A stretch of 21,762 nt of DNA, taken from positions 1-21,762 of the forward strand of contig CAYRIF010000019.1 in assembly GCA_964424205.1 (NCBI GenBank). The letters are read 5' to 3'. The notes beneath the pieces are model-generated. The model did not search any database, had not been told where the DNA came from, and saw nothing but the letters and a program-made list of their open reading frames with translations. Shown here one piece after another: positions 8,782-16,391 of this stretch; the first letter of the stretch is position 1, and each line of letters opens with the position of its first letter. The position numbers were made by a program, and so were the translations under genes. The stretch is from CAYRIF01 sp964424205. Its GTDB lineage: Bacteria > Bacteroidota > Bacteroidia > Cytophagales > Cyclobacteriaceae.

Positions 8782-10137
8782 TTAGTTACAGCCTAAATCT
8801 ATTTTTGATTGCGCGTCATTAACTGGGAAGCAATTTCCAGAAGGAAGTGCCTCTGGTAAATATCTTTTTAGATTTGCATCATACAATGCGGTTTCCATAA
8901 AGGCGGTCAAGTCAGCCACTTCATCATCAGTCAATCCTAACGGTTTAAACTCAGTAGAAAGTTGAGAAGTAGGAACACCAGTATGCTCTGCGACACCATT
9001 GTTCTTATACTCAACAACTTCACGAATAGAATTGAAGGAAGCACCATGTCCTAAGAATGGTGAATCTTTCATGTTATATAGTTGTGGCACCTTATAGGTA
9101 TAATCATCGGTAGCTAGTCCTGTAAAACCACCTCTACCTTTATGGTCTTCCTCTCCTTTTTGGAACACATTATTTAGTACTCTTAAATCATTCATACCAT
9201 AACCATAAAATGCCATAGAATTAAGTGCTGGTCCTGTATGACAAGTAGCACATTTTCCTTTTTCCATAAAAACAATGGCACCACGCTTTTCGTTATCAGC
9301 CATCGCTGTATTATCTCCAGCCAACCACTTTTGAAATGGTGCCTCGTTTGGCAATAAGCTTCTTTCATAGGCAGCAATTGCTAAACCTGCATACTCTCTT
9401 GTAATCCGATGATCCTCAGCAACATCAGGAAAAGCCGCCGCAAACATTTGCTTGTAATCAACATTTGATTCACATAGCGATCCTTCTATTTTAAGTCTAT
9501 GAACCATCAGCCCTGCAATTGCCTGTGTTTCAACACCAGTGTAACCAAGGTTGTTCGTTTCCTTTGGCGTACCAGGGGTCCAGTAGGCATCAGTACTTGC
9601 ATTCTCTCCAGTGGCACCAAATGCACCATCCCACAACACGTTTTCCTGATACGCAATGTTCATAGCTGTCGGGGTTCTGATTGGCTGGACGTCAACGGAA
9701 TCATCCGGATAATCCTCTCTTTTTACCCTATCCAAACCATTGTTTGCAAAACCTGTACCTCCATCGCTAATACCTTGAGGTCTTCCAGCTTGAAATCCTG
9801 CCTCAGCATGGTGACAAGCAGCACAAGAATATGTACCCTCACCTTCAGGCAATTTAGGATTCATAGCAAGCGCAGTCTCATGAAACAAAAATTTGCCTAG
9901 TTCCACTTTTGCAGCAGTCATAGTATTCTTTGGATCCTGAGGGATTTTGGAGAAATCATCACTGGCCGGCAGTTTGAAATAATCTGCGCCGCTGGTTCCT
10001 CCAGCAGTAGTAAGTATTGTTAGTAATTCGCTATCCAAGTCTGCTTTTGCAGTTGGACCATCATCGTCGGGCTTACAGCCTGAAAATGCTACAGCCGACA
10101 ACAGCAATGTAGCAACAGCTAATCGTTTGATAATCAT
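8782..10137 (-). CDS. Di-heme cytochrome c peroxidase (MauG/CcpA family) lipoprotein
   Basis: The 451-residue protein begins with a lipoprotein signal (charged start MIIKRL, hydrophobic core, lipobox ending SGC with Cys21 as the lipidated residue). Two c-type heme sites are present: CAACH at 105-109 in the N-terminal domain and CATCH at 296-300 in the C-terminal domain. This is the layout of bacterial di-heme peroxidases, which reduce hydrogen peroxide with electrons from small c-type cytochromes or oxidise protein substrates. Residues 22-27 after the lipid cysteine are KPDDDG, close to the acidic export signal that sends Bacteroidota lipoproteins to the cell surface. The C-terminus has two extra cysteines (436 and 450) that may form a disulfide. 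The gene is monocistronic by context, with a terminator just after it and a promoter candidate before it. Peroxidase against MauG-like activity cannot be settled by reading. Confidence 0.93.
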   Translation of the reverse strand: MIIKRLAVATLLLSAVAFSGCKPDDDGPTAKADLDSELLTILTTAGGTSGADYFKLPASDDFSKIPQDPKNTMTAAKVELGKFLFHETALAMNPKLPEGEGTYSCAACHHAEAGFQAGRPQGISDGGTGFANNGLDRVKREDYPDDSVDVQPIRTPTAMNIAYQENVLWDGAFGATGENASTDAYWTPGTPKETNNLGYTGVETQAIAGLMVHRLKIEGSLCESNVDYKQMFAAAFPDVAEDHRITREYAGLAIAAYERSLLPNEAPFQKWLAGDNTAMADNEKRGAIVFMEKGKCATCHTGPALNSMAFYGYGMNDLRVLNNVFQKGEEDHKGRGGFTGLATDDYTYKVPQLYNMKDSPFLGHGASFNSIREVVEYKNNGVAEHTGVPTSQLSTEFKPLGLTDDEVADLTAFMETALYDANLKRYLPEALPSGNCFPVNDAQSKIDLGCN

Positions 10138-10213
10138 GTATTTAAAGTTTGGGTGAACAATAAAATAATATAAATAAATATGTAAATAATTATACTATAT
10201 AACATTTACACTA

Positions 10214-10244
10214 CAAATATTATAATAAATAGAAGTAAATCAAG
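10214..10244 (-). promoter_or_regulatory. Candidate promoter of the cytochrome c peroxidase gene
   Basis: Read leftward, a TTG (complement at 10241-10243) is followed after 19 nt by AATATTTG (complement at 10214-10221). This is one mismatch from the Bacteroidota pattern TTTG-N19-21-TAnnTTTG in each box. The predicted leader is roughly 70 nt. The surroundings are very AT-rich, so chance matches are possible. Confidence 0.4.
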
Positions 10245-10322
10245 TAATTCTACGTAAAACAATAAAATAAGAAATATGTATTTGAGGGTGTATATCATAT
10301 GCAACATCACCCATTTTAGCTG

Positions 10323-10347
10323 ATGAAAATCTTAAAGATTTCATTTT
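10323..10347 (+). terminator. Weak terminator-like hairpin upstream of the SPFH gene
   Basis: A stem of about nine base pairs with one bulged A and a three-nucleotide loop is followed by four T's. It is AT-rich and so weak. With no gene reading into it from the left, it would end only a short leader or small RNA. Confidence 0.3.
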
Positions 10348-10530
10348 CAATTACCTATGATGACTAATATAGCGAAAGCTTCAAATAGACTTTTACATGT
10401 CATCATTATTTATACAAATTATAAATATAGATTGTTGTTCCCTCGTGTTTATTCTTCCTCAGCATCTTTACCTAAAAATAAAGTACCATTGTTTGATTTT
10501 TTGAAGTATCTTAGCAGCAAAAAAAACACC

Positions 10531-11358
10531 ATGAGCGACACTCAATTTTCACTACCAAAAGGAATAATTCCCATCATATTAATCATTTTAATCGGCGTCA
10601 TATTTTTGTCCAAATCAACAGTCACTATAGATTCAGGAGAGGCGGGTGTTTTATGGAAAAGATTTAATGGTGGCGTAGTAATCGATCAACCAGCCATGAG
10701 AGAAGGTTTTCACATTGTGGCACCATGGAATGAAGTTATTATATATGAGGTAAGACAGTTAGAGTTATTTGAACAAATGAAAGTACTCTCTTCCAACGGT
10801 TTGGACATTCAACTTGATGCCTCGGCATGGTACCAACCACGAACTGATAAACTTGGGTTGTTACATCAAAACATAGGGCCAAACTATTTAGATAAAGTGA
10901 TAAAGCCTGCAATGCGATCTGCCGCAAGAAGTGTTGTCGGTCGTTATACCCCTGAACAAATATACTCTTCGAAAAGAGATATTATTCAAAAAGAAATTTT
11001 TGATGAAACAAAAAAAATATTGGATAATCAATTTGTTCAATTGAACGAAGTATTGGTACGTGACGTTACCTTGCCAACTACCATCAAAGATGCTATTGAA
11101 AGAAAATTAGGGCAAGAGCAAGAATCTCTGGAGTATGAATTTAGATTAATAAAGGCTAGAAAGGAAGCAGAAAAACAAAGAATTGAAGCGCAAGGAAAGG
11201 CAGATGCCAATAAAATACTGAGTGAATCATTAACAGATAAAATCCTAAAAGACAAAGGAATTGAAGCAACTTCAGAGTTAGCCAACTCCAAAAATACGAA
11301 AGTAATAGTCATAGGTAGCGGAAAAGATGGCTTACCATTAATCCTGGGTAATAATTAG
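10531..11358 (+). CDS. SPFH/prohibitin-family membrane protein
   Basis: From the ATG at 10531 (MSDTQFSLPKG) the product has 275 residues, the usual prohibitin length. An N-terminal membrane helix (about 11-28) is followed by the SPFH domain, with SGEAGVLWKRFNGGVV at 35-50, a family-typical start, and ADWYQP-like sequence at 97-103 (DASAWYQP). A long charged coiled coil follows at about 186-232 (KARKEAEKQRIEAQGKADANKIL). Proteins of this kind form ring-like assemblies on the inner membrane that organise lipids or restrain membrane proteases such as FtsH. The open frame reaches further upstream to 10357, but the added 58 residues lack the family pattern, so I chose the later start. It is followed by citrate synthase after 85 bp. 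Its exact partner here is unknown. Confidence 0.88.
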   Translation: MSDTQFSLPKGIIPIILIILIGVIFLSKSTVTIDSGEAGVLWKRFNGGVVIDQPAMREGFHIVAPWNEVIIYEVRQLELFEQMKVLSSNGLDIQLDASAWYQPRTDKLGLLHQNIGPNYLDKVIKPAMRSAARSVVGRYTPEQIYSSKRDIIQKEIFDETKKILDNQFVQLNEVLVRDVTLPTTIKDAIERKLGQEQESLEYEFRLIKARKEAEKQRIEAQGKADANKILSESLTDKILKDKGIEATSELANSKNTKVIVIGSGKDGLPLILGNN

Positions 11359-11443
11359 CGCAAAATAGCACTATTTTATACGTAATTATTTCCTAAATTA
11401 GCCGCATAAATAAAATAAGAGCATAACAATAAATACAACAATA

Positions 11444-12733
11444 ATGGCAGAAGAATTCGCTGAATTAAAAATAGGAAACAAAACATACCAGCTTCCTCTT
11501 ATTGAAGGAACAGAGCATGAAGTAGCAATTGATATTAGTAAGCTAAGAGGAGAATCCGGTATCATCACCATTGATCCGGGTTTTAAAAATACTGGTTCTA
11601 CTAAAAGTGCCATCACATTTTTGGATGGTGAAAAGGGAGTTTTAAGATACCGAGGATATCCAATAGAGGAGTTGGCTGAAAAGTCGAGTTTTTTAGAAGT
11701 TTCTTTTCTACTGATTTTTGGTGAGTTACCCACCGCAGAAGAGTTGGAAAAATTCGAGAATGACATCAGAATTCATACATTACTACATGAAGACTTTAAA
11801 GGAATATTAGAAGATTTTCCTTCTAATGCACATCCTATGGGTGTTTTGTCCTCACTGGTATGCTCCATGACGGCATTTTACCCAGAGTCCCTTGATCCAA
11901 ACCGATCAAAAGAAGATGTCTATTTGAGCATCATTAGAATTATTGCTAAGCTTCCTACGATGGCGGCATGGGCCTATAAAAATGAAAAGGGACAGCCACT
12001 AAATTATCCGAAAAATTCATTGAACTATTGCTCAAATTTTCTGCACATGATGTACGCCCTTCCCGCAGAAGAATATAAAGTTGATCCAATTTTAAGCACT
12101 GCGCTTAATAAATTATTAATTCTTCATGCAGATCATGAACAGAATTGTTCTACAGCAACAGTACGAATCGTTGGCTCTTCTCAAGCAAGTCTATATGCTT
12201 CTATCTCGGCAGGCATCAATGCACTTTGGGGACCATTACATGGTGGTGCTAATCAGGCAGTGATTGAAATGTTGGAAAACATCAAAGCTGATGACGGAGA
12301 TGTAACAAAATATCTAGACAAGGCAAAAGATAAAAATGATCCTTTCAGATTAATGGGATTTGGACACCGAGTATATAAGAACTTTGACCCTAGGGCTAGA
12401 ATCATTAAAACATCCGCTGATGCTGTACTAGAGAAGCTTGGAGTAGATGACCCTGTATTGGATATCGCCAAGAAATTAGCAGAGGCAGCACTAAAAGATG
12501 AATACTTTATCAAGAGGAAGCTTTATCCTAATGTAGATTTCTATTCTGGCATTATTTATAGAGCGATGGGGATTCCTGTAGAGATGTTTACTGTCATGTT
12601 CTCACTTGGTCGCCTGCCTGGTTGGATAGCACAGTGGAAAGAGATGAGAGAAAACAGAGAACCTATTGGAAGACCTCGACAGGTTTACACAGGACATAAT
12701 CAGCGAGCGTATATTCCATTATCCAAAAGATAG
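11444..12733 (+). CDS. gltA: Citrate synthase
   Basis: The 429-residue type II (hexameric-type) enzyme catalyses condensation of oxaloacetate and acetyl-CoA to citrate, the entry step of the TCA cycle. Its catalytic triad is visible: H266 in GPLHGGAN, H308 in GFGHRVYKNFDPRA and D365 in NVDFYSG, at nearly the same positions as in the E. coli enzyme. HADHEQNCST (228-237) and the oxaloacetate/CoA-binding end FSLGRLPGWIAQW (386-398) also match. The N-terminal extension of about 45 residues with beta-strand sequence is normal for Gram-negative forms. The ATG follows a purine-poor, A-rich leader without a clear Shine-Dalgarno site. A strong terminator directly after the gene makes it a transcription unit that ends here. 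Confidence 0.98.
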   Translation: MAEEFAELKIGNKTYQLPLIEGTEHEVAIDISKLRGESGIITIDPGFKNTGSTKSAITFLDGEKGVLRYRGYPIEELAEKSSFLEVSFLLIFGELPTAEELEKFENDIRIHTLLHEDFKGILEDFPSNAHPMGVLSSLVCSMTAFYPESLDPNRSKEDVYLSIIRIIAKLPTMAAWAYKNEKGQPLNYPKNSLNYCSNFLHMMYALPAEEYKVDPILSTALNKLLILHADHEQNCSTATVRIVGSSQASLYASISAGINALWGPLHGGANQAVIEMLENIKADDGDVTKYLDKAKDKNDPFRLMGFGHRVYKNFDPRARIIKTSADAVLEKLGVDDPVLDIAKKLAEAALKDEYFIKRKLYPNVDFYSGIIYRAMGIPVEMFTVMFSLGRLPGWIAQWKEMRENREPIGRPRQVYTGHNQRAYIPLSKR

Positions 12734-12740
12734 CATTTAT

Positions 12741-12763
12741 AGCCCTCTCGTAGGGCTTTTTTT
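12741..12763 (+). terminator. Rho-independent terminator of citrate synthase gene
   Basis: AGCCCT (12741-12746) and AGGGCT (12752-12757) form a perfect 6-bp GC-rich stem around the loop CTCGT. It is followed by six further T's to 12763 and starts 7 nt after the citrate synthase stop codon. Confidence 0.92.
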
Positions 12764-12768
12764 AGCTC

Positions 12769-12776
12769 TAAATTTG
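12769..12776 (+). promoter_or_regulatory. Candidate -7 box of the PBP1C gene
   Basis: TAAATTTG is an exact match to the Bacteroidota -7 pattern TAnnTTTG. It lies in the 55-bp gap between the citrate synthase stop and the PBP1C start, right after the terminator. No TTTG is seen 19-21 nt upstream, where the terminator stem lies. Transcription would begin only a few bases before the TTG start codon. Confidence 0.4.
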
Positions 12777-12788
12777 AAGAAGTAAACG

Positions 12789-15167
12789 TTGGCAAAACTG
12801 GAGAAAAATACCAAGTACTCAAAAAAAAGAGTAGCCATGCTAGTCACACTTAGCATCCTTTTGATTGCTTATTATTTTTCGCTACCAAATCAATTATTCC
12901 TCAGCCCTACCGCAACAGTATTGGAAGATAAATCTGGAAATCTTCTAGGCGCACGGATAGCAGCAGATGGTCAATGGAGATTTCCACACAGCAAAAAAGT
13001 ACCACAAAAATTTGAGGAAGCAATTTTACAATTTGAAGATGAATACTTTTATAAACACCCCGGATTTAACCCAGTATCACTAATAAAGGCTACTTATAGA
13101 AATATAAAAGCAAGAAGGATTGTCAGTGGCGGAAGCACCATCAGCATGCAAGTCATTCGTCTCTCCCGAAAAAAACCTAGAACATTTATTGAAAAGTTTA
13201 AAGAAATAATTTTATCCACCAGGATGGAATTATCTTATACAAAAAGTGAAATCCTTGCTTTTTACGCTTCTAATGCGCCATTTGGAGGAAATACGGTAGG
13301 ATTAGAGGCTGCTGCCTGGCGCTACTATGGCGTGAAAGCGGAGATGCTTTCATGGTCTGAAGCCGCTACGCTAGCGGTACTTCCCAATCAACCGTCACTA
13401 ATTTATCCTGGAAAGAATCAGGAGAAGTTACAAAAAAAAAGAGATCGGCTGTTATTCAAATTATTTAATAAAAAGGTAATAGACTCACTCACATTAACAT
13501 TGGCGTTAGACGAGCCACTGCCCCAAAAGCCACATGCTTTGCCAAATATAGCTCCTCATTTGCTAGATAGGGCATCTTCCGAGGGGCATACTGGTGAAGT
13601 CATCATTTCTACCGTAAATATTGCACTTCAAGAAAAAGTAAATGCCGTTGTCAAACAACATTACAATCATTTAAAAAGTAATGAAATACACAATGCTGCA
13701 GTGCTGGTTTTAGACGTTCAATCAGGAAATACATTGGCTTATGTTGGTAATACGAGTGATTTAGGTAAAGAAGAAAACGGACAAGAGGTAGATATAATTA
13801 CTGCAAAAAGAAGTACTGGAAGTTTATTAAAACCATTTTTATATGCTGCTGCATTAGACAATGGTAACATTCTTAAGGGCACACTACTACCTGACATACC
13901 TACTTACATCAAGGGTTTTGCGCCTAGCAATTTTTCAAAATCATTTGATGGCGCTGTCCATGCTAATATTGCTTTGTCTAGGTCGTTGAATATTCCTGCC
14001 GTTCATTTGTTAAAAGATTATGGTGTAGAAAAATTTCATTTTTTACTAAAAAAATATGGAATGACCACCCTTGACAATCCTCCAGGGTATTACGGACTAG
14101 CTTTAATTCTTGGCGGATCAGAAGCTACATTATGGGATATGTGTGGCATGTATGGCAACATGGCAAGAACGCTCAATAATTATTTCATCTACCCTGAACC
14201 AAATAGATATTCTAATAGTGACATTTTCCCTCCAAGCTATATAAAAGATAATAGGAAATTTACAAATGAAAATCAAACCAATGCGCCCCTCAATGCAGCG
14301 GCAATTTGGCAAACATTCCAAGCCATGCTCGAGGTGTATAGGCCGGCTTCAGAATCCTCATGGAAATTATATAGTTCCTCACAAAAAATTGCTTGGAAAA
14401 CAGGCACAAGCTTTGGTTTTAGAGATGGATGGGCAATTGGCATTACTTCTAAATATGTTGTTGGCGTATGGGTGGGTAATGCTGATGGTGAGGGAAGGCC
14501 GGGGCTAACTGGCATTAAAACTGCAGGACCAATCTTATTTGATGTTTTTGATTTATTACCTACCAGTAAATGGTTCGCACAACCAAAAAGTGATATGGAA
14601 CTAGTTTCAATATGTAAGGATAGTGGGCATAGAGCAGGCAAAAATTGTCCTAATATAGGGGAGAGATACATTTCAAAAACTGGCTTAAAAACCGCTTCAT
14701 GCCCTTATCATCAACTAGTGCATCTTGATGTTTCTGAACAGTACCGAGTTAGTAGTAATTGCGAAGAAATAAGTAATATGGTTCATAAATCATGGTTTGT
14801 TCTACCACCCATAGAAGAATATTATTACAAAAAGAGACACCCCGCCTACAAAGTCATTCCTCCGATAAGAAATGATTGTCAAACTATCAATACACATGTT
14901 GCTGCGATGCAAATTATCTATCCGAAAAACAATGCTAAAATTTATGTGCCTAAAGAATTAGGTGGATTACCTGGAAAAACTGTATTCCAAGTTGCACATC
15001 GACAAAATGGCATGACTATTTATTGGCATATCGACAATGATTATGTGGGATTAACGAAGGGGAAGCATCAACTAAGTTTGCATCCAGATGAAGGCATTCA
15101 TGTGCTTACCTTGGTAGATGAAAAGGGAAATACAGTACAAAGGAAATTTAAAATCATCTCAGAATAA
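12789..15167 (+). CDS. pbpC: Penicillin-binding protein 1C (transglycosylase/transpeptidase)
   Basis: The 792-residue protein has a short basic cytoplasmic tail, one membrane helix (about 15-31), a GT51 domain and a transpeptidase domain. In the GT51 domain, FEDEYFYKHPG has catalytic E83, GGSTISMQ is at 114-121 and KFKEIILSTRMELSYTKSEIL follows. In the transpeptidase domain, SLLK has nucleophile S345 and K348, SLN is at 399-401 and KTGTS at 537-541. The PBP1C-type C-terminal domain (about 600-792) contains several cysteines (609, 620, 638, 658, 697). It polymerises lipid II glycan strands in the periplasm, with a likely minor or repair role in cross-linking. The start is TTG: TAA lies in frame at 12783-12785, and the next in-frame ATG (12837) would remove the basic tail. 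It converges with the response regulator gene, leaving only 2 bp between stops. Confidence 0.95.
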   Translation: MAKLEKNTKYSKKRVAMLVTLSILLIAYYFSLPNQLFLSPTATVLEDKSGNLLGARIAADGQWRFPHSKKVPQKFEEAILQFEDEYFYKHPGFNPVSLIKATYRNIKARRIVSGGSTISMQVIRLSRKKPRTFIEKFKEIILSTRMELSYTKSEILAFYASNAPFGGNTVGLEAAAWRYYGVKAEMLSWSEAATLAVLPNQPSLIYPGKNQEKLQKKRDRLLFKLFNKKVIDSLTLTLALDEPLPQKPHALPNIAPHLLDRASSEGHTGEVIISTVNIALQEKVNAVVKQHYNHLKSNEIHNAAVLVLDVQSGNTLAYVGNTSDLGKEENGQEVDIITAKRSTGSLLKPFLYAAALDNGNILKGTLLPDIPTYIKGFAPSNFSKSFDGAVHANIALSRSLNIPAVHLLKDYGVEKFHFLLKKYGMTTLDNPPGYYGLALILGGSEATLWDMCGMYGNMARTLNNYFIYPEPNRYSNSDIFPPSYIKDNRKFTNENQTNAPLNAAAIWQTFQAMLEVYRPASESSWKLYSSSQKIAWKTGTSFGFRDGWAIGITSKYVVGVWVGNADGEGRPGLTGIKTAGPILFDVFDLLPTSKWFAQPKSDMELVSICKDSGHRAGKNCPNIGERYISKTGLKTASCPYHQLVHLDVSEQYRVSSNCEEISNMVHKSWFVLPPIEEYYYKKRHPAYKVIPPIRNDCQTINTHVAAMQIIYPKNNAKIYVPKELGGLPGKTVFQVAHRQNGMTIYWHIDNDYVGLTKGKHQLSLHPDEGIHVLTLVDEKGNTVQRKFKIISE

Positions 15168-15169
15168 AA

Positions 15170-15550
15170 CTATAGGTCAAGTTGGAATAACCCTAATTTC
15201 TCCTTGAAAATAGCTACTGATACAGGTTTTTCAATATAATCGTTGGCCCCCAACTCAATACACTCTTTCTTTTCCCCTAAAATAGCCGAAGACGTCACCA
15301 TAATTACTGGGATTTGATCCACCTGCTCAAGGTTGGCTCTCTCTTTCAAAAACTCCTTACCGTCCATAACAGGCATATTGATATCCAGTAATATCAAATC
15401 TGGATTTGCATTCTCTTCGCTTGCAAGAAAATCCAGTGCGTCTCTCCCATTTTTGCACCGATTGATTTCAAGTTCATTATTAATACTGTTTAATAAACTT
15501 CTAGCTATGTGAACATCAATGTCATTATCTTCAATTAATAATATCTTCAT
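15170..15550 (-). CDS. Single-domain response regulator (CheY/Spo0F-like receiver)
   Basis: The 126-residue protein is a receiver domain with no output domain. Acidic residues E7/D8 and the phosphoacceptor D56 (LLLDINMP), T86 in VMVTSS-like sequence (IMVTSSA) and K108 in YIEKPV form the complete phosphorylation pocket. Single-domain receivers work by binding a partner protein or as intermediates in phosphorelays. It lies 121 bp after the LytTR gene on the same strand, behind a hairpin, so it may be transcribed separately or by readthrough. It could accept phosphate from the Hpt domain of the nearby hybrid kinase, but this is inferred from position only. Confidence 0.93.
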   Translation of the reverse strand: MKILLIEDNDIDVHIARSLLNSINNELEINRCKNGRDALDFLASEENANPDLILLDINMPVMDGKEFLKERANLEQVDQIPVIMVTSSAILGEKKECIELGANDYIEKPVSVAIFKEKLGLFQLDL

Positions 15551-15642
15551 GTTTTTTTTATTGTAGTAGGTATGTTTCTAACTAATTCTACGAATTAATA
15601 TGATTGAAAATATTATTACTAGGTGACCTTAAAACAATTCTC

Positions 15643-15662
15643 GCTGAAGTGTTAATTTCAGC
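15643..15662 (-). terminator. Possible weak terminator after the LytTR gene
   Basis: A perfect 6-bp inverted repeat (GCTGAA at 15643-15648, TTCAGC at 15657-15662) has an 8-nt loop and lies 9 nt beyond the LytTR stop. Read leftward it is followed by GAGAATTGTTTT, so the U tract is poor. It may attenuate rather than end transcription into the single-domain receiver gene. Confidence 0.45.
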
Positions 15663-15671
15663 AGGCTAAAA

Positions 15672-16367
15672 TCATAACGTATTTATTTTCTCAAAAAAAG
15701 CTGCCTTATAAGAATTACTAATTGGAATTACCTTTTTATCGATTAAAACAGTATTTTGATCAATATTCTTTATTTTATCTAGCCGTACTATGAAAGACCT
15801 GTGTACCCTAATAAAATCAGAAGATGGCAATTTTCTATCCATCGTTTTAAGTGTAGAGTAAACTACAAACATCTTTTCTTTGGTATGAATTTTAACATAA
15901 TCACCATAAGCTTCCACCCAATGAATTTCAGTCAAATTAAAATTTAACAACATAGAGTCAACTTTGATGAAAATGTTATCAAGTTCTTCTCTTTCTTTAC
16001 AAGTCCTCTTTTGAGCCTTCAACACGGCTCTTAAGAATCTTGCATAGCTTTCTATTGGCTTTATCAGGTAATCGGTAACGTCATAGTTGTAAGAATCTAA
16101 CGCGTATTTCTCCTTGCTACTTACTATAATTACTTGTGGGGTTTTCTCTAACGTTCCAAGCAATTCTAGCCCAGTCATTTCAGGCATCTCAATGTCTAAA
16201 AAAATTAAATCAATCTTATTACTCCTAATTATTTTTTCAGCTTCAATGGCATTATTGTAACTACCAAAGAGTTTCAATGCATCGGTTTTTCCGATTAATG
16301 ATTCCATCAACTTTAATGACATCAAATCATCATCTACTATAATACAATTTAGTACTCCCATATTCAT
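15672..16367 (-). CDS. LytTR-family response regulator
   Basis: The 231-residue protein has an N-terminal receiver domain (acidic pocket D12/D13, phosphoacceptor D58 in IFLDIEMPEMTG, S83/S84, K103 in LIKPI). Its C-terminal LytTR DNA-binding domain (about 130-230) shows the family features IHWVEAYGDYVKIHT (148-162), FIRVHRSFIVRLDKI (185-199) and PISNSYKAAF (215-224). Such regulators bind imperfect direct repeats upstream of target genes after phosphorylation by a histidine kinase. The gene starts 24 bp after the hybrid kinase stop, so the pair is very probably cotranscribed and this is the likely output of that kinase. M3 (16361) is an alternative start. No target site in this window could be assigned. 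Confidence 0.95.
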   Translation of the reverse strand: MNMGVLNCIIVDDDLMSLKLMESLIGKTDALKLFGSYNNAIEAEKIIRSNKIDLIFLDIEMPEMTGLELLGTLEKTPQVIIVSSKEKYALDSYNYDVTDYLIKPIESYARFLRAVLKAQKRTCKEREELDNIFIKVDSMLLNFNLTEIHWVEAYGDYVKIHTKEKMFVVYSTLKTMDRKLPSSDFIRVHRSFIVRLDKIKNIDQNTVLIDKKVIPISNSYKAAFFEKINTL

Positions 16368-16391
16368 TTTTCAAACAGCTAATACAAAGGT

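Larger units (their letters stand above)
10138..10530. other. 393-bp non-coding region with hairpins between divergent genes
   Basis: No gene of convincing quality lies here. The rightward frame of the SPFH gene stays open from 10357, but the extension does not look like protein. The left part is extremely AT-rich and holds the peroxidase promoter candidate. The right part holds two possible RNA hairpins: GGGTG (10286-10290) with CACCC (10308-10312), and a bulged stem at 10323-10344 (ATGAAAATCT against AGATTTCAT) followed by TTTT, which is terminator-like on the + strand. A 15-codon ATG frame (10277-10324) spans the first hairpin. It could be the leader of the SPFH gene or a small RNA. Confidence 0.4.

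Noticed and set aside
10357..10530. In-frame upstream extension of the SPFH protein by 58 residues, with a basic Ser/Arg-rich look.
   Set aside because: The extension lacks the family pattern, and the ATG at 10531 gives the normal 275-residue length with a membrane helix at the proper place.
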